From Streptomyces sp. NBC_00271 (lineage in GTDB: Bacteria > Actinomycetota > Actinomycetes > Streptomycetales > Streptomycetaceae), in NCBI RefSeq assembly GCF_036178845.1, contig NZ_CP108070.1:5952001-6016000 (forward strand): a stretch of DNA of 64,000 nucleotides, in the 5' to 3' direction. The notes beneath the pieces are model-generated. The model saw nothing but the letters and a program-made list of their open reading frames with translations, was not told the origin of the DNA and searched no databases. The position numbers and the translations under genes were made by a program. This document shows positions 25,727-33,449 of this stretch, in pieces (position 1 is the stretch's first letter; every line of letters starts with the position of its first letter).

Positions 25727-26628
25727 AGCCCGACCTTTCGGTAGCGGCGCATCAGGAGGCCGTAGGAGCCCGCGATGAGCCCCAGGACGACGACGAGGTA
25801 GACGACTCCCTGTCCGGACGAGGGGCCCTCCCCGCCGGGGAAGGCGGAGGTGGCGCCGAGGAAGGCCGTCTGCACCCCGTCGATGAGCGTGATGGGAGAG
25901 AAGAGGCCGAGCCAGGGCACGGCCGAGGAACTGGACTGCTCGAAGGCGATGGCCTGGACGGTCGACACGGCTCCGTAGGAGATGGTCAGCGCCGCGATGA
26001 CGGCCGCGATGCCGAAGCCGCGGCGCGGGGTGATCGACGAGATGACCAGGCCGATCCCGGCGAAGAGAAGCGACAGCAGCGCCACGGAGACCAGTCCCTG
26101 TCCGAAGCCCTTCGTCTGGTCGGCGAAGTCGAGCTTCGCCAGAAGCGCCCCTACGTAGAGCACGATCAGCGGCGCGGCCGTCAGGACGAACAGCGCCGAG
26201 GCCAGCGCCGCGTACTTGGCGCGTACGTAGTCGACGGTCTCGATGGGGCGTGAGAAGTACAGCGGCACGGTCTTGAAGCGCAGGTCGCGCGAGACGGACT
26301 GCGGTCCCTGGGAGGCGACGTACAGGCCGATGACGGCCTGCATGATGACCGCGTAGCGCGTGTAGTCGACCGGCAGGGCCTTCGCCTTGGTGGCGACCGC
26401 GACGGCCACCATGATGAGTGCGGGAACGCACATCACCACGAAGAGCAGCATCGGCAGCACCTTGGACTTGACCGAGCGGCCCAGGCCGTAGGAGCCGCGC
26501 AGGGACTGCGAGTACAGCGAGCGGCGGGCGTAGGCGCGGCCCAGGCGCGGGCCTTCGTAGTGGCGGTAGCCGATGTCGTGGATCCGGGTCTGCTCACCGC
26601 GGGGGGTGAGGGACTGCTCAACTGCCAT
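25723..26628 (-). CDS. ABC-2 type transporter permease
   Basis: The 301-residue membrane protein has a hydrophilic N-terminus (IHDIGYRHYEGPRLGR, a motif common to this permease group) and six membrane segments. SVSRDLRFKTVPLYFSRP lies in the first cytoplasmic loop. It overlaps the upstream ATPase gene by 11 bp and the downstream one by 4 bp, so all four ABC genes form one tight operon. Two different ATPase/permease pairs suggest either a heteromeric transporter or two cooperating exporters. Confidence 0.88.
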   Translation of the reverse strand: MAVEQSLTPRGEQTRIHDIGYRHYEGPRLGRAYARRSLYSQSLRGSYGLGRSVKSKVLPMLLFVVMCVPALIMVAVAVATKAKALPVDYTRYAVIMQAVIGLYVASQGPQSVSRDLRFKTVPLYFSRPIETVDYVRAKYAALASALFVLTAAPLIVLYVGALLAKLDFADQTKGFGQGLVSVALLSLLFAGIGLVISSITPRRGFGIAAVIAALTISYGAVSTVQAIAFEQSSSSAVPWLGLFSPITLIDGVQTAFLGATSAFPGGEGPSSGQGVVYLVVVLGLIAGSYGLLMRRYRKVGL

Positions 26629-27607
26629 GGCCCACTGCCTCCTTCCGTACGCCCTGCACGTCCGTCCCGCCCGTCTGTTCCTCGCGGAAGACCTCCGCGA
26701 TGTGGTGCCGGCGCTGTTCCATCCGGATCAGGCCGAGGCCTAGGTCGGCGACGATGTCGCGGACGAGGTCGTAGGTCTCCTCGCCCTCGGCGGTCAGCAG
26801 CAGGATGTGGCCGGCGCCCGGCAGCCCGCTGCCGTCGTGGGTCTCGACCCCGCGCGCGTGGAGCGCCTCGCGGACCGCGCTGGTGCCGTCCGGGTGCTCG
26901 TCGGTGTCGGTGACCTCGATGGCGAGGGTCGTCGTGGTCTGGGTGAAGTCCGTGGTGGAGCTGGACCGCAGCAGCTTGCCGCCGTCGACGACCACGACGT
27001 GGTCGCAGGTGCGCTCCAGCTCGCCCAGCAGGTGCGAGGTGACCAGGACCGAGATCCCGAACTCGGTGTGGATACGGCGGATCAGGCCGAGCATCTCGTC
27101 GCGGCCGACCGGGTCGAGGCCGTTGGTCGGCTCGTCGAGGAAGACCAGCTGGGGGTCGTGGACGAGGGCCTGCGCGAGCTTGACGCGCTGCTTCATGCCC
27201 GTCGAGTAGCCACCGATGGGGCGGTAGCGCTCCTCGTACAGTCCGACGTGGCGCAGGGTGTCCGCGGTGCGCTCGCGGGCCGCGGCCGGCGGGAGCCCGG
27301 ACATGCGCGCCATGTGGACGACGAACTCGGTGGCCGAGACGTCGGGGGGCAGGCAGTCGTGCTCGGGCATGTACCCGACCCGCTCGCGGATGGCGCCGCC
27401 TTGGGTGGCGACATCGAGTCCGAGCACTTCGGCGCGGCCCTCGGTGGCGGGGGAGAGACCCAGCAGGATCTTGATCAGTGTGGACTTGCCGGCTCCGTTG
27501 GCTCCGACGAGTCCGGTCACACCGGGTCCGACGTCCACGGAGAGCCGGTCAAGAGCGGTCACCCGTGGGTACCGCTTGCTCAGGCTTTCGGTCGCGATCA
27601 CAGTCAC
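26618..27607 (-). CDS. ABC transporter ATP-binding protein, first gene of exporter operon
   Basis: The 329-residue ATPase has Walker A GANGAGKST (near residue 42), signature YSTGMKQRVKLA, Walker B LVFLDEPTNGLD and H-loop VTSH. GTG 27607 (VTVIATESLSKRYP) is the best start; GTG 27601 is possible. No Shine-Dalgarno is seen, and a promoter-like pair just upstream suggests a leaderless or nearly leaderless mRNA. It heads the operon of four ABC genes. Divergent from it, 243 bp away, is the EphD-like gene. Confidence 0.9.
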   Translation of the reverse strand: MTVIATESLSKRYPRVTALDRLSVDVGPGVTGLVGANGAGKSTLIKILLGLSPATEGRAEVLGLDVATQGGAIRERVGYMPEHDCLPPDVSATEFVVHMARMSGLPPAAARERTADTLRHVGLYEERYRPIGGYSTGMKQRVKLAQALVHDPQLVFLDEPTNGLDPVGRDEMLGLIRRIHTEFGISVLVTSHLLGELERTCDHVVVVDGGKLLRSSSTTDFTQTTTTLAIEVTDTDEHPDGTSAVREALHARGVETHDGSGLPGAGHILLLTAEGEETYDLVRDIVADLGLGLIRMEQRRHHIAEVFREEQTGGTDVQGVRKEAVGHGS

Positions 27608-27617
27608 GTTGTCGAAG

Positions 27618-27646
27618 GTAGTGGCGCACGCCACAGCGGTCGTCAA
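27618..27646 (-). promoter_or_regulatory. candidate promoter of the ABC exporter operon
   Basis: On the minus strand TTGACG (27646-27641) and CACTAC (27623-27618) are separated by exactly 17 bp. Transcription would begin about 4-7 bases before, or at, the GTG at 27607, consistent with the missing ribosome site. Confidence 0.45.
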
Positions 27647-27726
27647 CCCACGGAGCTGGATCCGCGTCCGACTCCAGTCGTACGGGCCCGTAGGGGTCCC
27701 CCTGAAGTCGAACAACCAGCGGGGGT

Positions 27727-27753
27727 TTATCCACATCGGACCGGTTGTCCACA
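27727..27753 (+). promoter_or_regulatory. pair of DnaA boxes
   Basis: TTATCCACA (27727-27735) and TTGTCCACA (27745-27753) are both exact consensus boxes in the same orientation, 18 bp apart start to start. They lie in the divergent spacer between the ABC operon and the EphD-like gene. Confidence 0.7.
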
Positions 27754-27850
27754 GGTGCCGCGCAAGTCTATTGACGCAGCCTCTAACAACTGTCACATTC
27801 GCCAGTGTCACGTTACGGACACGTACCGTGCGGCGCTGGACGAAGGAGAA

Positions 27851-29620
27851 GTGACTCTCGTGACTCTCGAAGGCGCGCGCGAGCGCCGGGTGCGGACGGG
27901 CGGGATCGAGCTGTGCGTCGCCGAGCTGGGCGATCGGGCGAGGCCCACGGTGGTGCTCGTGCACGGCTATCCGGACTCCAAGGAGGTGTGGTCCGAGGTC
28001 GCGACCCGCCTCGCGGAGCGTTTCCACGTGGTGCTGTACGACGTCCGTGGCCACGGCGGATCGACGGCCCCGCAGCCACTGCGGGGCGGGTTCACCCTGG
28101 AGAAGCTGACGGACGACTTCCTGGCCGTCGTCGACGCGGTGAGCCCCGACCGCCCGGTGCACCTGGTGGGGCACGACTGGGGTTCGGTGCAGTCCTGGGA
28201 GTTCGTCACGGTCGCGCGCACCCAGGGCCGGATCGCCTCCTTCACCTCCATGTCCGGGCCGTCCCTCGACCACTTCGGCCACTGGATCAAGCGGCGTGTG
28301 CGGCGGCCCACCCCGCGCCGGGTCGGCCAGCTCCTCGGCCAGGGCGCCAAGTCCTGGTACGTGTATCTGCTGCACACGCCCGTGCTGCCGGAGCTCGCCT
28401 GGCGCGGCCCCCTCGGCAAGCAGTGGCCGAAGATCCTGCGGCGGGTCGAGAAGGTGCCCGCGGGCGACTATCCGACCTCCTCGCTGCCGACGGACGCGGC
28501 GCACGGCGCATGGCTGTACCGCGACAACGTACGGGCCCGGCTGAGCAGGCCACGCCCGGACGCCTACGCGCACGCGCCCGTGCAGCTCGTCACGCCCCTG
28601 GGGGACGGGTTCCTCTCCGAGCGGCTCTACGACGACCTGGAGGAGTGGGCCCCGCAGCTGGTGCGTCGCACCCTCCCGGACAAACACTGGATCCCGCGTA
28701 CGCGGCCCGACCAACTGGCCTCCTGGATCACGGACTTCGTGCACGCCAACGAGGCCGGCGTGCCGCTGCGGGACACCATCGGCTCGGGCAGGTACGCCGA
28801 CCGGTTCGGCGGGCAGCTCGTGCTGGTCACCGGCGCGGGCAGCGGCATCGGGCGGGCCACCGCCCTGGCGTTCGCCCAGGCCGGCGCGCGCGTGGTGGCC
28901 GTCGACCGGGACGCGGAGGGCGCGGCGCGCACGGCGGAGATGTCCCGGCTGATCGGCTCCCCCGAAGCGTGGGCCGAGACGGTCGACGTCTCCGACGAGC
29001 AGGCCATGGAGAAGCTCGCCGAAAGGGTCGCCGGCGAGTACGGCGTGGTGGACGTGCTGGTGAACAACGCCGGGATCGGACTGTCCGGGTCCTTCTTCGA
29101 CACGACTCCGGAGGACTGGAAGAAGGTTCTCGACGTCAATCTGTGGGGCGTGATCCACGGCTGCCGGCTCTTCGGCAGGCAGATGGCCGAGCGTGGGCAG
29201 GGCGGCCACATCGTCAACACCGCGTCGGCGGCGGCGTACCTGCCCTCGAAGGCGCTGCCCGCCTACAGCACCTCGAAGGCGGCCGTGCTGATGCTCAGCG
29301 AGTGCCTGCGCGCGGAGTTGGCCGGGCAGGGCATCGGCGTCTCGGCGATCTGCCCGGGTTTCGTGAACACGAACATCACCTCGACCGCGCACTTCGCCGG
29401 GGTGGACGCGAGCGAGGAGAAGCGCCGCCAGAAGAAGTCGGCGCGGCTGTACGGGCTGCGCAACTACCCGCCGGAGAAGGTGGCCGACGCGATCCTGCGC
29501 GCGGTCGTCCGCAACCAGGCGGTCGTGCCCGTCACCCCCGAGGCGCGCGGTGGCCGCCTGATGTCCCGGCTGGCGCCGAGGGCGCTTCGCGCGATCGCGC
29601 GGATGGAGCCACCGCTGTGA
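27851..29620 (+). CDS. EphD-like fusion: alpha/beta epoxide hydrolase plus short-chain dehydrogenase
   Basis: The 589-residue protein has two full enzymes in one chain. Residues about 15-300 are an epoxide-hydrolase-type alpha/beta hydrolase: oxyanion HGYPDS, nucleophile Asp in GHDWGS (near 105) and general-base His in DKHWIPRTRPDQ. Residues about 315-575 are a short-chain dehydrogenase: TGAGSGIG (near 327), NNAG, and the YSTSK catalytic pair (near 472). Mycobacterial EphD has the same layout and length and acts on mycolate-related lipids; Streptomyces makes none, so the substrate here is unknown. GTG 27851 has GAAGGAGAA directly upstream. Its stop overlaps a small downstream frame. Confidence 0.88.
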   Translation: MTLVTLEGARERRVRTGGIELCVAELGDRARPTVVLVHGYPDSKEVWSEVATRLAERFHVVLYDVRGHGGSTAPQPLRGGFTLEKLTDDFLAVVDAVSPDRPVHLVGHDWGSVQSWEFVTVARTQGRIASFTSMSGPSLDHFGHWIKRRVRRPTPRRVGQLLGQGAKSWYVYLLHTPVLPELAWRGPLGKQWPKILRRVEKVPAGDYPTSSLPTDAAHGAWLYRDNVRARLSRPRPDAYAHAPVQLVTPLGDGFLSERLYDDLEEWAPQLVRRTLPDKHWIPRTRPDQLASWITDFVHANEAGVPLRDTIGSGRYADRFGGQLVLVTGAGSGIGRATALAFAQAGARVVAVDRDAEGAARTAEMSRLIGSPEAWAETVDVSDEQAMEKLAERVAGEYGVVDVLVNNAGIGLSGSFFDTTPEDWKKVLDVNLWGVIHGCRLFGRQMAERGQGGHIVNTASAAAYLPSKALPAYSTSKAAVLMLSECLRAELAGQGIGVSAICPGFVNTNITSTAHFAGVDASEEKRRQKKSARLYGLRNYPPEKVADAILRAVVRNQAVVPVTPEARGGRLMSRLAPRALRAIARMEPPL

Positions 29621-29760
29621 GGCTCGTGGATGCCCGCAACAGGGCTGTGCGCAAGGGCCTGTTGCCCACTCGGGAGGAGCTCGGCACGGCCATGTCCCGC
29701 TGTCCGCGGCGGTCGTACCATCCCTCGCAGGAGGGCTCGCCGCGCGGGGCCGACGCGTAG
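29617..29760 (+). CDS. candidate 47-residue coupled small protein
   Basis: GTG 29617 overlaps the EphD-like TGA by four bases and reads 47 codons: VRLVDARNRAVRKGLLPTRE, then basic and Ser-rich residues to TAG. Tight coupling and codon bias like its neighbours favour a real gene. The sequence (RNRAVRKGLLPTREELGTAM) looks like the start of a larger protein, so it may be a truncated remnant. No function is recognised. Confidence 0.4.
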   Translation: MRLVDARNRAVRKGLLPTREELGTAMSRCPRRSYHPSQEGSPRGADA

Positions 29761-29787
29761 TACCCAGGAGGTCGGGAGGCAGGCAGC

Positions 29788-30732
29788 GTGAACGACGAGC
29801 CGGTCCGGGTCGCGTACCGCATCGAGGATCTGTCGCATCACAGCGGCGCCACGGTCCGGACGATCCGCGCCTACCAGGACCGCGGGCTGCTCCCCCGCCC
29901 CGAGCGGCGCGGTCGCGCCAACGTGTACGCGGACGCGCATCTGGCCCGGCTGCGGCAGATCGCCGACCTTCTGGACCGCGGCTACACCCTGGCCTCCATC
30001 AAGGAACTCCTGGAGGCCTGGGACGCGGGCCGGGGGCTGGGCGGGATCCTCGGGCTGGTCGCGGAGGTCGACGGACCGTGGACCGACGAGGAGGCCGTGC
30101 GCATGTCGCGGGCCGAGCTGGACGAGCGGTTCGGTGGCAGTCCGGACGACGCGGCGGTGGCGGAGGCGGTGGAGCTCGGAGTGCTGGAGCGCGTCCCCGG
30201 CGAGGGCGAGGTCTACCTGGTCCCGAGCCCCCAAGAGCTCGCCGTGGCAGTGGAGTTGTACGCGGCGGGCGTTCCGCTGTCCGCGATCTCGGGCCATCTG
30301 CGGGAGTTGAGGGGCAAGGTCGAGCACATCGCCGCGCGTTTCCTGGAGTTCACGACCGAGCACGTCTTCGCGCGCTATCTCGGTGAGCATCCGCCGAGTG
30401 ACGCGGAAGCGGCCGAGGCGGCCTCCCTGGTACGCCGTCTGCGACCGCTCGCGCAGCAGACGGTGGACGCGGAACTGGCCCGCGCCATGCGGCTGTTCGC
30501 GACGCGACACCTGCGTGAACGTCTTGGGGCGGGGCCGTCCCAAGTCGCTACGGACGAGACGCGTTCCGTTCAGCTCCCGGTCGCCACAATGCGGGCCGTG
30601 GAGACCCTGGTTGGTTCCGGGCAGGTGGCGGCCTTCGTCGTGGCTTCCGTCGAACGAGAGGTCCAGGCCAGGACGTTGGACCATCTCACCTCAAATTACA
30701 ACAATCACAATGCTGTTGGTGAAACACCCTAA
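29788..30732 (+). CDS. MerR-family transcriptional regulator
   Basis: The 314-residue protein has a MerR winged helix at about residues 8-78 (YRIEDLSHHSGATVRTIRAY; RRGRANVYADAHLARLRQIA). A dimerisation helix (RGYTLASIKELLEA) and a long C-terminal region of unknown fold (about 95-314) follow. The classical metal-binding Cys residues are absent, so the ligand is probably organic. GTG 29788 has AGGAGG upstream. It follows the EphD-like gene on the same strand and may control it or the ABC exporter. Its last codons are AT-rich (SNYNNHNAVGETP), unlike the rest of the gene. Confidence 0.85.
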   Translation: MNDEPVRVAYRIEDLSHHSGATVRTIRAYQDRGLLPRPERRGRANVYADAHLARLRQIADLLDRGYTLASIKELLEAWDAGRGLGGILGLVAEVDGPWTDEEAVRMSRAELDERFGGSPDDAAVAEAVELGVLERVPGEGEVYLVPSPQELAVAVELYAAGVPLSAISGHLRELRGKVEHIAARFLEFTTEHVFARYLGEHPPSDAEAAEAASLVRRLRPLAQQTVDAELARAMRLFATRHLRERLGAGPSQVATDETRSVQLPVATMRAVETLVGSGQVAAFVVASVEREVQARTLDHLTSNYNNHNAVGETP

Positions 30733-30744
30733 ATCTTCCGCGCG

Positions 30745-30798
30745 TTGTCCACAGATTCGTCAATTCGCCTGTGGATAACCGGACTTGCTTGTGGATCA
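30745..30798. promoter_or_regulatory. cluster of three DnaA boxes upstream of kptA
   Basis: TTGTCCACA (30745-30753), reversed TTATCCACA (30770-30778) and reversed TGATCCACA (30790-30798) fall within 54 bp, starting 13 bp after the MerR stop codon. The first two are exact. The spacing between the last two is 20 bp. Confidence 0.7.
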
Positions 30799-30854
30799 AA
30801 CCTCCGAGCCAAAATCAAATGCGTGATCCGCCTCTCGCCAGGCACGCTGGCAGA

Positions 30855-31415
30855 ATGAACGAACCGATGGATGAAAGACGCACCGTGAAGGTGTCGAAGT
30901 ACCTCTCGAAGCATCTGCGGCATCAGCCCGAGCGGATCGGGCTCACGCTCGGCGAGGGAGGCTGGGTCGAGATCGACACGCTGATCGCGGCAGCGGCGGA
31001 GCACGGCTTCCGGATCACCCGCGAGGAGCTCGACCATGTGGTGGCCACGAACGACAAGCGGCGCTTCGCCGTGGAGGGCACCCGCATCCGCGCCAGCCAG
31101 GGCCACTCCGTCGAGGTCGACCTCGGACTGCCCCCGGCGACTCCGCCCGATTACCTCTACCACGGGACCGTCGCCCAAAATCTGGACGCGATCCGGGCCG
31201 AGGGCCTGCGGCCCATGAACCGGCACGACGTGCATCTCTCGCCCGACCGCGAGACCGCCACCCGCGTCGGCGCCCGCCGCGGCCGGCCCGTCGTGCTCGG
31301 CGTGGACGCCGCCGCCATGCACCGCGACGGCCATGCCTTCCGGGTCAGCGCGAACGGGGTGTGGCTCACCGAGGCCGTACCGCCGAAGTACCTGCGCTTC
31401 CCCGGCCCACACTGA
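30855..31415 (+). CDS. kptA: RNA 2'-phosphotransferase (KptA/Tpt1)
   Basis: The 186-residue enzyme transfers an internal RNA 2'-phosphate to NAD+, giving ADP-ribose 1'',2''-cyclic phosphate. In eukaryotes this completes tRNA splicing; bacteria lack that pathway, so the bacterial substrate is unresolved. Family blocks are clear: [17 protein letters not shown] (near residue 15), NDKRRF, YHGT (near 100), [13 protein letters not shown] and the [14 protein letters not shown] end. The four catalytic residues (Arg, His, Arg, Arg) appear present in these blocks. Three DnaA boxes lie in the 122-bp upstream spacer. Confidence 0.93.
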   Translation: MNEPMDERRTVKVSKYLSKHLRHQPERIGLTLGEGGWVEIDTLIAAAAEHGFRITREELDHVVATNDKRRFAVEGTRIRASQGHSVEVDLGLPPATPPDYLYHGTVAQNLDAIRAEGLRPMNRHDVHLSPDRETATRVGARRGRPVVLGVDAAAMHRDGHAFRVSANGVWLTEAVPPKYLRFPGPH

Positions 31416-31503
31416 TCGTCCGCCGACCGGCCGGCCAAGGGGCACCGGTGGAGCGATCACGCGGTGGCCACGACCACCCCGCGGCTCCGCTTACGCTCGA
31501 TGC

Positions 31504-32415
31504 ATGAGTCTGCGTCTGAGCACTGTGATCCTGCCGTACCTCCGCTGGCACGAGGGCGGGCGTGCCGCCTGGCAGCGTGCGGAGCAGCTCGGCTTCCACA
31601 CCGCGTTCACGTACGACCACCTGTCGTGGCGGACCTTCCGGGACGGCCCCTGGTTCGGTGCCGTGCCCACGCTCACCGCCGCGGCCGCCGCCACCGACCG
31701 GCTCCGTCTGGGCACGCTCGTGACCTCGCCGAACTTCCGGCACCCGGTGACCCTCGCCAAGGAACTGATCTCCCTCGACGACATCTCGAACGGCCGGATC
31801 ACCCTGGGCATCGGCGCCGGCGGCAACGGATTCGACGCCACGACACTTCTGAAGAGCGGCCAGGAGCCCTGGACCCCGCGCGAGCGCGCCGACCGCTTCG
31901 GCGAGTTCGTACCGCTGCTCGACCGCCTCCTCACCGAGGACTCGGTCTCCTCCGACGGCGACTTCTACTCGGCACACGAGGCGCGCAACATCCCGGGCTG
32001 TGTCCAGCGGCCCCGACTGCCCTTCGCGGTGGCCGCCACCGGCCCGCGCGGCATGAAGCTCGCCGCCCGCCACGGACAGGCCTGGGTGACGACCGGCGAC
32101 CCCAAGTTGTACGAAACGGGCACCCCTGAACAGTCGGTTCAGGCCATTCACGGACAGGTGGAGAAGCTGGCCGCCGCCTGCGCCGCGGTCGGCCGTGACG
32201 TGTCCGAACTCGACAAGATCCTGCTCACCGGCTTCACCCCGGACCGTGGCCGTCCGCTGGAGTCCCTCGACGCGTTCGTCGACTTCGCGGGCCGGCACGC
32301 GGAGCTGGGCTTCACCGACATCGTGATCCACTGGCCCATCCCCGACTCGGACTTCGCCGCGGACGAGAAGGTCTTCGAGCGCATCGCCATGGAGGCCCCG
32401 GCGCAGCTGGCCTGA
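31504..32415 (+). CDS. LLM-class flavin/F420-dependent oxidoreductase
   Basis: The 303-residue protein has the luciferase-like TIM barrel: [18 protein letters not shown] (near residue 26), [20 protein letters not shown] (near 76), [11 protein letters not shown] (near 98) and [24 protein letters not shown] (near 175). Many actinobacterial members use F420 rather than FMN; the sequence does not settle it, and the substrate is unknown. It sits between kptA and a HAD gene on the same strand, 88 bp after kptA, without obvious functional links. Confidence 0.87.
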   Translation: MSLRLSTVILPYLRWHEGGRAAWQRAEQLGFHTAFTYDHLSWRTFRDGPWFGAVPTLTAAAAATDRLRLGTLVTSPNFRHPVTLAKELISLDDISNGRITLGIGAGGNGFDATTLLKSGQEPWTPRERADRFGEFVPLLDRLLTEDSVSSDGDFYSAHEARNIPGCVQRPRLPFAVAATGPRGMKLAARHGQAWVTTGDPKLYETGTPEQSVQAIHGQVEKLAAACAAVGRDVSELDKILLTGFTPDRGRPLESLDAFVDFAGRHAELGFTDIVIHWPIPDSDFAADEKVFERIAMEAPAQLA

Positions 32416-32532
32416 CGGCCAGAGCCACCACGGATGGCGACAACGGGGCGTAACGGTACTGGTGAGAGCGGTAACCACTCACCTGTGCGGGCTCCCGCAC
32501 GGCCGTGCGGGCATATGCGCGAGAATGGCCCG

Positions 32533-33402
32533 GTGACCTCAGCGACCCGACAGCCAGAGACCCCGGCAGCCGCCCTTCCGCCGCGCCTGATCGCCACGGA
32601 CCTCGACGGCACCCTCCTGCGCGACGACAAGTCCGTGTCCGAGCGCACGGTCGCCGCCCTCGCCGCCGCCGAGGAGGCCGGCATCGAGGTCTTCTTCGTG
32701 ACCGGCCGCCCGGCCCGCTGGATGGACGTCGTCAGCGACCACGTCCACGGCCACGGCCTGGCGATCTGCGGCAACGGCGCCGCCGTGGTCGACCTGCACG
32801 GCGGCCCCGGCGCCCACCGGTTCGTCAAGGTCCGGGAGCTGGCGCGGGAGAACGCGCTCGACGCCGTACGACTGCTGCGGGAGGCCGCGCCGGGCACCGT
32901 GTTCGCCGTCGAGCAGACGTACGGCTTCTACCAGGAGCCCGCGTACCCCAAGCTGCACATGGAGATCCCCGACACCCTCGCGCCCGCCGAGCGGCTCCTG
33001 GCCCCGGACGCCCCCGGCGCCGGCGAACCGGTGCTCAAGATCCTCGCCTTCCACCACGAGCTCGACCCCGACGCCTTCCTCACCGTGGCCCGTCGCGCCG
33101 TCGGCGACCGCGCCACCATCACCCGCTCCAGCCCCAGCGCCCTGCTGGAGATCAGCGGCCCCGGCGTCTCCAAGGCCAGCACGCTCGAACTGTGCTGCGC
33201 CGAGCGCGGCATCTCCCCCGAGGAGGTCGTCGCCTTCGGAGACATGCCGAACGACGTCGAGATGCTGACCTGGGCGGGCACGTCGTACGCGATGGGCAAC
33301 GCGCACCCCGCCGTGATCGCCGCGGCCTCCGGTCGCACGGTCGCCAACAACGAGGACGGGGTGGCGGTCGTCATCGAGAAGATCCTCGCCGAGCGGTTGT
33401 AG
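32533..33402 (+). CDS. HAD-superfamily (Cof-type) phosphatase
   Basis: The protein (289 residues from GTG 32533; ATG 32515 would add six) shows HAD motifs I DLDGTLL, II TGR, III GVSKASTL and IV FGDMPNDVEML with a C2 cap between. It resembles the HAD protein at 22413-23273 throughout (SVSERTxxALAA, GNAHPxV, NNEDGVAVV), so the two are paralogues. The substrate is not predictable. GAGAAT lies 7 bases before the GTG, which would suit a leaderless promoter. A 47-bp spacer separates it from the convergent sensor kinase. Confidence 0.86.
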   Translation: MTSATRQPETPAAALPPRLIATDLDGTLLRDDKSVSERTVAALAAAEEAGIEVFFVTGRPARWMDVVSDHVHGHGLAICGNGAAVVDLHGGPGAHRFVKVRELARENALDAVRLLREAAPGTVFAVEQTYGFYQEPAYPKLHMEIPDTLAPAERLLAPDAPGAGEPVLKILAFHHELDPDAFLTVARRAVGDRATITRSSPSALLEISGPGVSKASTLELCCAERGISPEEVVAFGDMPNDVEMLTWAGTSYAMGNAHPAVIAAASGRTVANNEDGVAVVIEKILAERL

Positions 33403-33449
33403 GAGCGGCTGGGCATGCAGGAGCGGCGGTTCCACAGCGGCCCGGGGTT

